Under the pieces are notes generated by a model. It ran no database searches. It was not told where the DNA came from and saw only the letters and a program-made list of their open reading frames with translations. Shown piece after piece: positions 60,421 through 64,000 of a stretch of DNA of 64,000 nucleotides (position 1 is the stretch's first letter; each line of letters begins with the position of its first letter). The stretch comes from Pelecanus crispus (Eukaryota; Chordata; Aves; Pelecaniformes; Pelecanidae), in NCBI RefSeq assembly GCF_030463565.1, contig NC_134656.1, positions 6,744,501 to 6,808,500 of the forward strand, read 5' to 3'. Position numbers and translations under genes: made by a program.

Positions 60421-61955
60421 TTATAATACGCTATTATATGTATATATTTCTAATCTAGAGGGAAGGAACTTATAAAGAAATGAGTGAGCTGTTTAAATTA
60501 GTTTCAGGATGAAGATTTTCATTCTACAACTGTTTGAAGTAAATGGGACTGCTCGCGAGGACAAATCACATGGATAAAGTTCTGCACACGCATATGTTTG
60601 GAAAATGGAAACCCAAGAGAAAATTCTTGGCTAGGTCTTCATTGGTGTAAATTGTCAAATTTCTACTGAAGCTGGCCCTGTGGTCTCATTTATACAACTG
60701 TACGTCCAAAGTAATTCCCATAAACTCCCTCTTGATTTACACTAGCACAACTGAGAACAGAATCGGGCCAAAGAAATGCCCCTGTGTTGAAATAATGAGC
60801 ATGCAGTAATTTCTGCTAGAGCTTCAAACAGTTTTCTCTCCTAATCTTGAAATTGTTTTTGAGGGAGGCTTCCTTTGCTGCAAATAATCAAAACATGAAC
60901 TAGCTCCTATTAGTCACTGCTTGTCATTATTAGCGCAATCCGTGTTGTTGAGCTACAGCTGAATTCCCATCTTTGCAACAAACAGAATTTAACAAATAAT
61001 GTTTGACAAAAATGTGAAACTGATATTTCTTAATACAAGACATATTTCATATGGAGAAACTTCAGTGATGAAAGATTCCTGGTATCAAAATATCTGAATC
61101 ACAGTACAAATAAACAGTGTGTTGTAAAGACTGCAGGGCCAAATTCCGTGCTGGAGTAATTCCACTGAAGTCAGTGGAGTTGTGCCAGGAGATAAACTGC
61201 CATCTAGATTTTTTTGGTGTACATGTGAACACCAGAAGTGTTTAAGATTTTGTCGGTAAACACCTTTGCTACGAAAAAGGTTGCAGGTAGCAAAGTTTGA
61301 GCCGATTCTAATTCAAATGTCTCTTTCAGAAATCCTTATTTTGTTGATGAAAACTACCAAGTTTGCCGAGACCCATTTATTGGGGTATACGTTCTACGAT
61401 TCCATTATTTATACATAGATTTACCTGATTTACAGCTGTTAACATAAGAGCCATCTCGGGTGCGAGCTCATGTGTGCAAGCCCCACAGTACCGTGCCTTG
61501 CACGTTCTTTTAAACATTTGTGTCGTCTACATCTTGAAGTCGGTGAAAATCCTTTAGTGATCCAGATTGAGTGGATTGAATTAATGGCAACTTTGAGACT
61601 ACAAGTTTTAGCGTAATTGCTTTATTGTTTTGGAACCAAGATGCTTACAATCCAGTTCCTGTGCAAACATGTTTAACGTGTGTTAATGTGTTTCAAAACC
61701 AGACCCTCTCCGCAAAATTCTGCTTTTCATTAATTGACATCAGTAGCATGGTACAGTATTTCAAAGCACTGGCCAAATATAAACTGTGTTTCTAATTTCC
61801 TTACTTTCCTGTGTTTGGAATGCCAATGTTAATTTGTTCCCATGGAAGAGTGAGAGCTGCCAACCACAGTTTTATATAAATGGCTTTACAGTGCAGGGCT
61901 GCCAACATTAAATGATACTTAGGAATTTTCATGACCTTTTGTATTTAATGCTTGT

Positions 61956-61992
61956 GTGTGTATGTGTGAGAGAAATAGAGAGAGAGATATGG
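61956..61992. repeat. GT/GA-rich microsatellite
   Basis: A TGTGTGTGTATGTGTGAGAG-type stretch followed by AGAGAGAGAT on the plus strand. Confidence 0.7.
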
Positions 61993-63439
61993 GATGTCGA
62001 ACAGCACGACCACTGATGATCAAGGCAGATGTTTGAAGAAATTTATCCTTTGAGTAGCTGTTACTTAATGTTTCTTCTCATTTAAGATTTTTTAATAATC
62101 TATCAGATATTACACAGCATATCCCCTGTGCCTAGAAAAAAACCTGTTTTGCAGTGAATTTTGTTGGCAACTATCCAAACAGTTCCCCTCACCTAATAAT
62201 TTTAGTTACTTATTAATAGATGAGCAGAAGGACTTTTGTTGATGTTGTTATTCTGATCATTATGGACTAGACTGTTAAGAATGTGATATTACTCAGCATA
62301 AGAAAATGTAAAAGTAAAAAAAAGCCGCCACAACTAAGGAATAGGGGAGTTAACTGATTTTGATTAAACTGCCAACAGATAGTTTTTCTTTAAAAGAATA
62401 GGAGTAGCTAGATAAAATAATTTGCTTTCTTAAAGAAAGTCAAGCATAATCATAGTTTCTTTAGTGGTATGTACTGTCTTTGTACATGAAACAAATGTGA
62501 AATTCCCTTTAAACAAGTTTATTTTAAACTGATGATGTTGAAAACAAGGTCTGTTTGTGTATTTCTCCTTTTATTCCTGGAGGATATTCAAAATACAAAT
62601 TGTTCATGTTTCAGTGGATTCATCTTAATGAGTGCTATGGTTTATCTCTCAATTTTCCCGTTTTATTGGAACAGGTGCAATGTCTGCCATCTGTGCCAGC
62701 CCCACGCTATACCAACAAACAAAGTGTTGTTTTGGTTCACTGGATTTAAAAGTCTCCTGAGAGTAAAGAAATGAAAGAGAAAGAATTTAGAAAGTGCCTA
62801 GTGAAGGAAAGGCACTTCAAGTAATGTGCTTTGTCATTCAAGTCTTCCCGTAAATTACCTTAAACTATTTCTAAACTGTTTGAAAAATTTTATCCGTAGA
62901 GTATTAAGTTTCTGTTGCATCTTGGAGGTCCCACGCTATTCTTCATCATCTTTATCTTACCGCAGTAGCTTCCAAGTTAGACTCTTTTGTTGTCAGATTG
63001 AATTAAATTTTACAGGAGTAAAAATTCTTTTTTCCTTGCCTTAAAGTAGAACAACTGTAAATTTTCAGTTTTTCACTGTTTCTGATTCCGCCTCATTTAA
63101 AAGATACTGCAAATAGCCATCCAAGTTTAAACAAGATTATGTTGTAATTAGACAGACAAACTCATAATTATTTAAGGGCTAAACCAACAACAACAACCCT
63201 TTCAGGTTCATTTTGACAGTGTTTATCCAGTGTATCTGGAAAGGCTTACAATTAAAGTGCCTGAAGGGTGGGGATGAGATTTTTCAGCATGCAGTCAGTG
63301 CTATCGGGTCCACCTGGCCTGGGAAACTATGCAGGCTTTGTAGTAGAGAAAATCCTTTAACTTAGATCTTCATGGCAAGCTCTTAAAAGCTACCTTCCTT
63401 TCAAAAAAAAAGAAGGGGGAGAGGGAAGGCACCGCTTCC

Positions 63440-63880
63440 CTCTAAATGATAATTAAAACGAGCAAGTGCCTTCTTAGGCTCTTTACGAGGAGGGGACACT
63501 GTCGCGCTGATCAGCCGATAATCTCGCAGCGCATCATTTTTTGAAGTTTTGCCTGTTGCGCGCAACTGCCTTTCAAGTGAGCAAAAAGTTTCCTCTCATT
63601 AGGCTGCAGCCTCCCAGCGCGCGGCGCTGGTCGGAATTACACCTCCACGCGAGCCCCCTGATGTCACCGGGCAATATCCTCAGCTGGGGCAGCCTGGCAC
63701 GAGGCCACCCCCGCGGTGAAGTCACCGCAACTGACACCATCTGAGGAGCTGGCACCGCGTCTGTACCAGGGTTTGGGGGCTGTAAATCAAGTCGAGCTTT
63801 GCCTCTGTTGCTTGAGCCGCTGGGCCGCATCCTGCCTGCAGCCACCTCGTTTCGTTGGCACCGCTGGGGCTGCCTCGGTC
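63440..63880. promoter_or_regulatory. CpG-richer patch in BMP7 intron 1
   Basis: CpG dinucleotides cluster here (TCGCGCTGATCAGCCGATAA, TTGCGCGCAAC, CAGCGCGCGGCGCTGG) within otherwise CpG-poor intron. It could be an intronic enhancer or an alternative or antisense promoter. There is no coding support. Confidence 0.35.
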
Positions 63881-64000
63881 CTCCGATTTTACCAATTGTT
63901 CTTCCCACAGCACAGTGGCAGTAAAACTTTTTAAAAGAGACCAGAAGAACCCTGGGAGAACTACTAAAAAATGCTCATAAAATAATACGGCATCAGCAGT

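Larger units (their letters stand above)
54649..64000 (+). other. BMP7: BMP7 intron 1, incomplete
   Basis: No BMP7 exon 2 sequence (EHDKEFFHPRYHHREF-like) is seen on the plus strand, so intron 1 runs past the window. After the CpG island the intron is AT-rich, with two GC/CpG-richer patches (about 59100-59640 and 63440-63880). A smooth stretch at 59790-60170 has no simple repeats and may be a conserved non-coding element. No other gene is recognised. Confidence 0.75.

Overview
The window is vertebrate nuclear DNA, almost certainly from a bird. It holds CR1 LINE fragments, three copies of an avian 5-bp-TSD retroviral LTR, and the gene order RAE1 - SPO11 - BMP7 known from amniotes (human 20q13.31). 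The LTR family suggests a non-galliform bird, but that is an inference. Genes are split into short exons, so open reading frames alone mislead. I rebuilt exons from splice sites, phase and similarity to the recalled human proteins.

Layout. Positions 1-8,200 hold RAE1 on the minus strand: ten coding exons (residues 1-340 of an expected 368) and a non-coding first exon in a CpG island at about 7.7-8.4 kb. The last coding exon lies off the left edge. Positions about 9,260-25,900 hold SPO11 on the minus strand. All 13 coding exons can be placed and join in phase into a 401-residue protein with catalytic Tyr143 and Toprim residues Glu229, Asp282 and Asp284. Exon 1 is the least certain. Positions 26-53.5 kb are a gene-poor AT-rich interval with CR1/L3 fragments and simple repeats. 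Positions 53.56-55.23 kb are a CpG island with BMP7 exon 1 on the plus strand (54216-54648). The rest is BMP7 intron 1; later BMP7 exons lie beyond the right edge.

RAE1 (mRNA export and spindle), SPO11 (meiotic double-strand breaks) and BMP7 (secreted TGF-beta ligand) are neighbours, not a functional operon. RAE1 and SPO11 run head to tail; SPO11 and BMP7 are divergent across about 28 kb.

The most interesting structure is a 59-bp minisatellite (six perfect copies plus a degenerate tail, 25372-25885), 150-660 bp upstream of the proposed SPO11 start. Each perfect unit carries an E2F-like TTTTCCCGCC and a MYB-like TAACGGAC, and the tail adds two CCAAT boxes 30 bp apart: a possible repeat-built meiotic promoter. 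Three solo LTRs, all antisense to RAE1 and SPO11 and each with a perfect 5-bp target duplication, lie within the first 11 kb.
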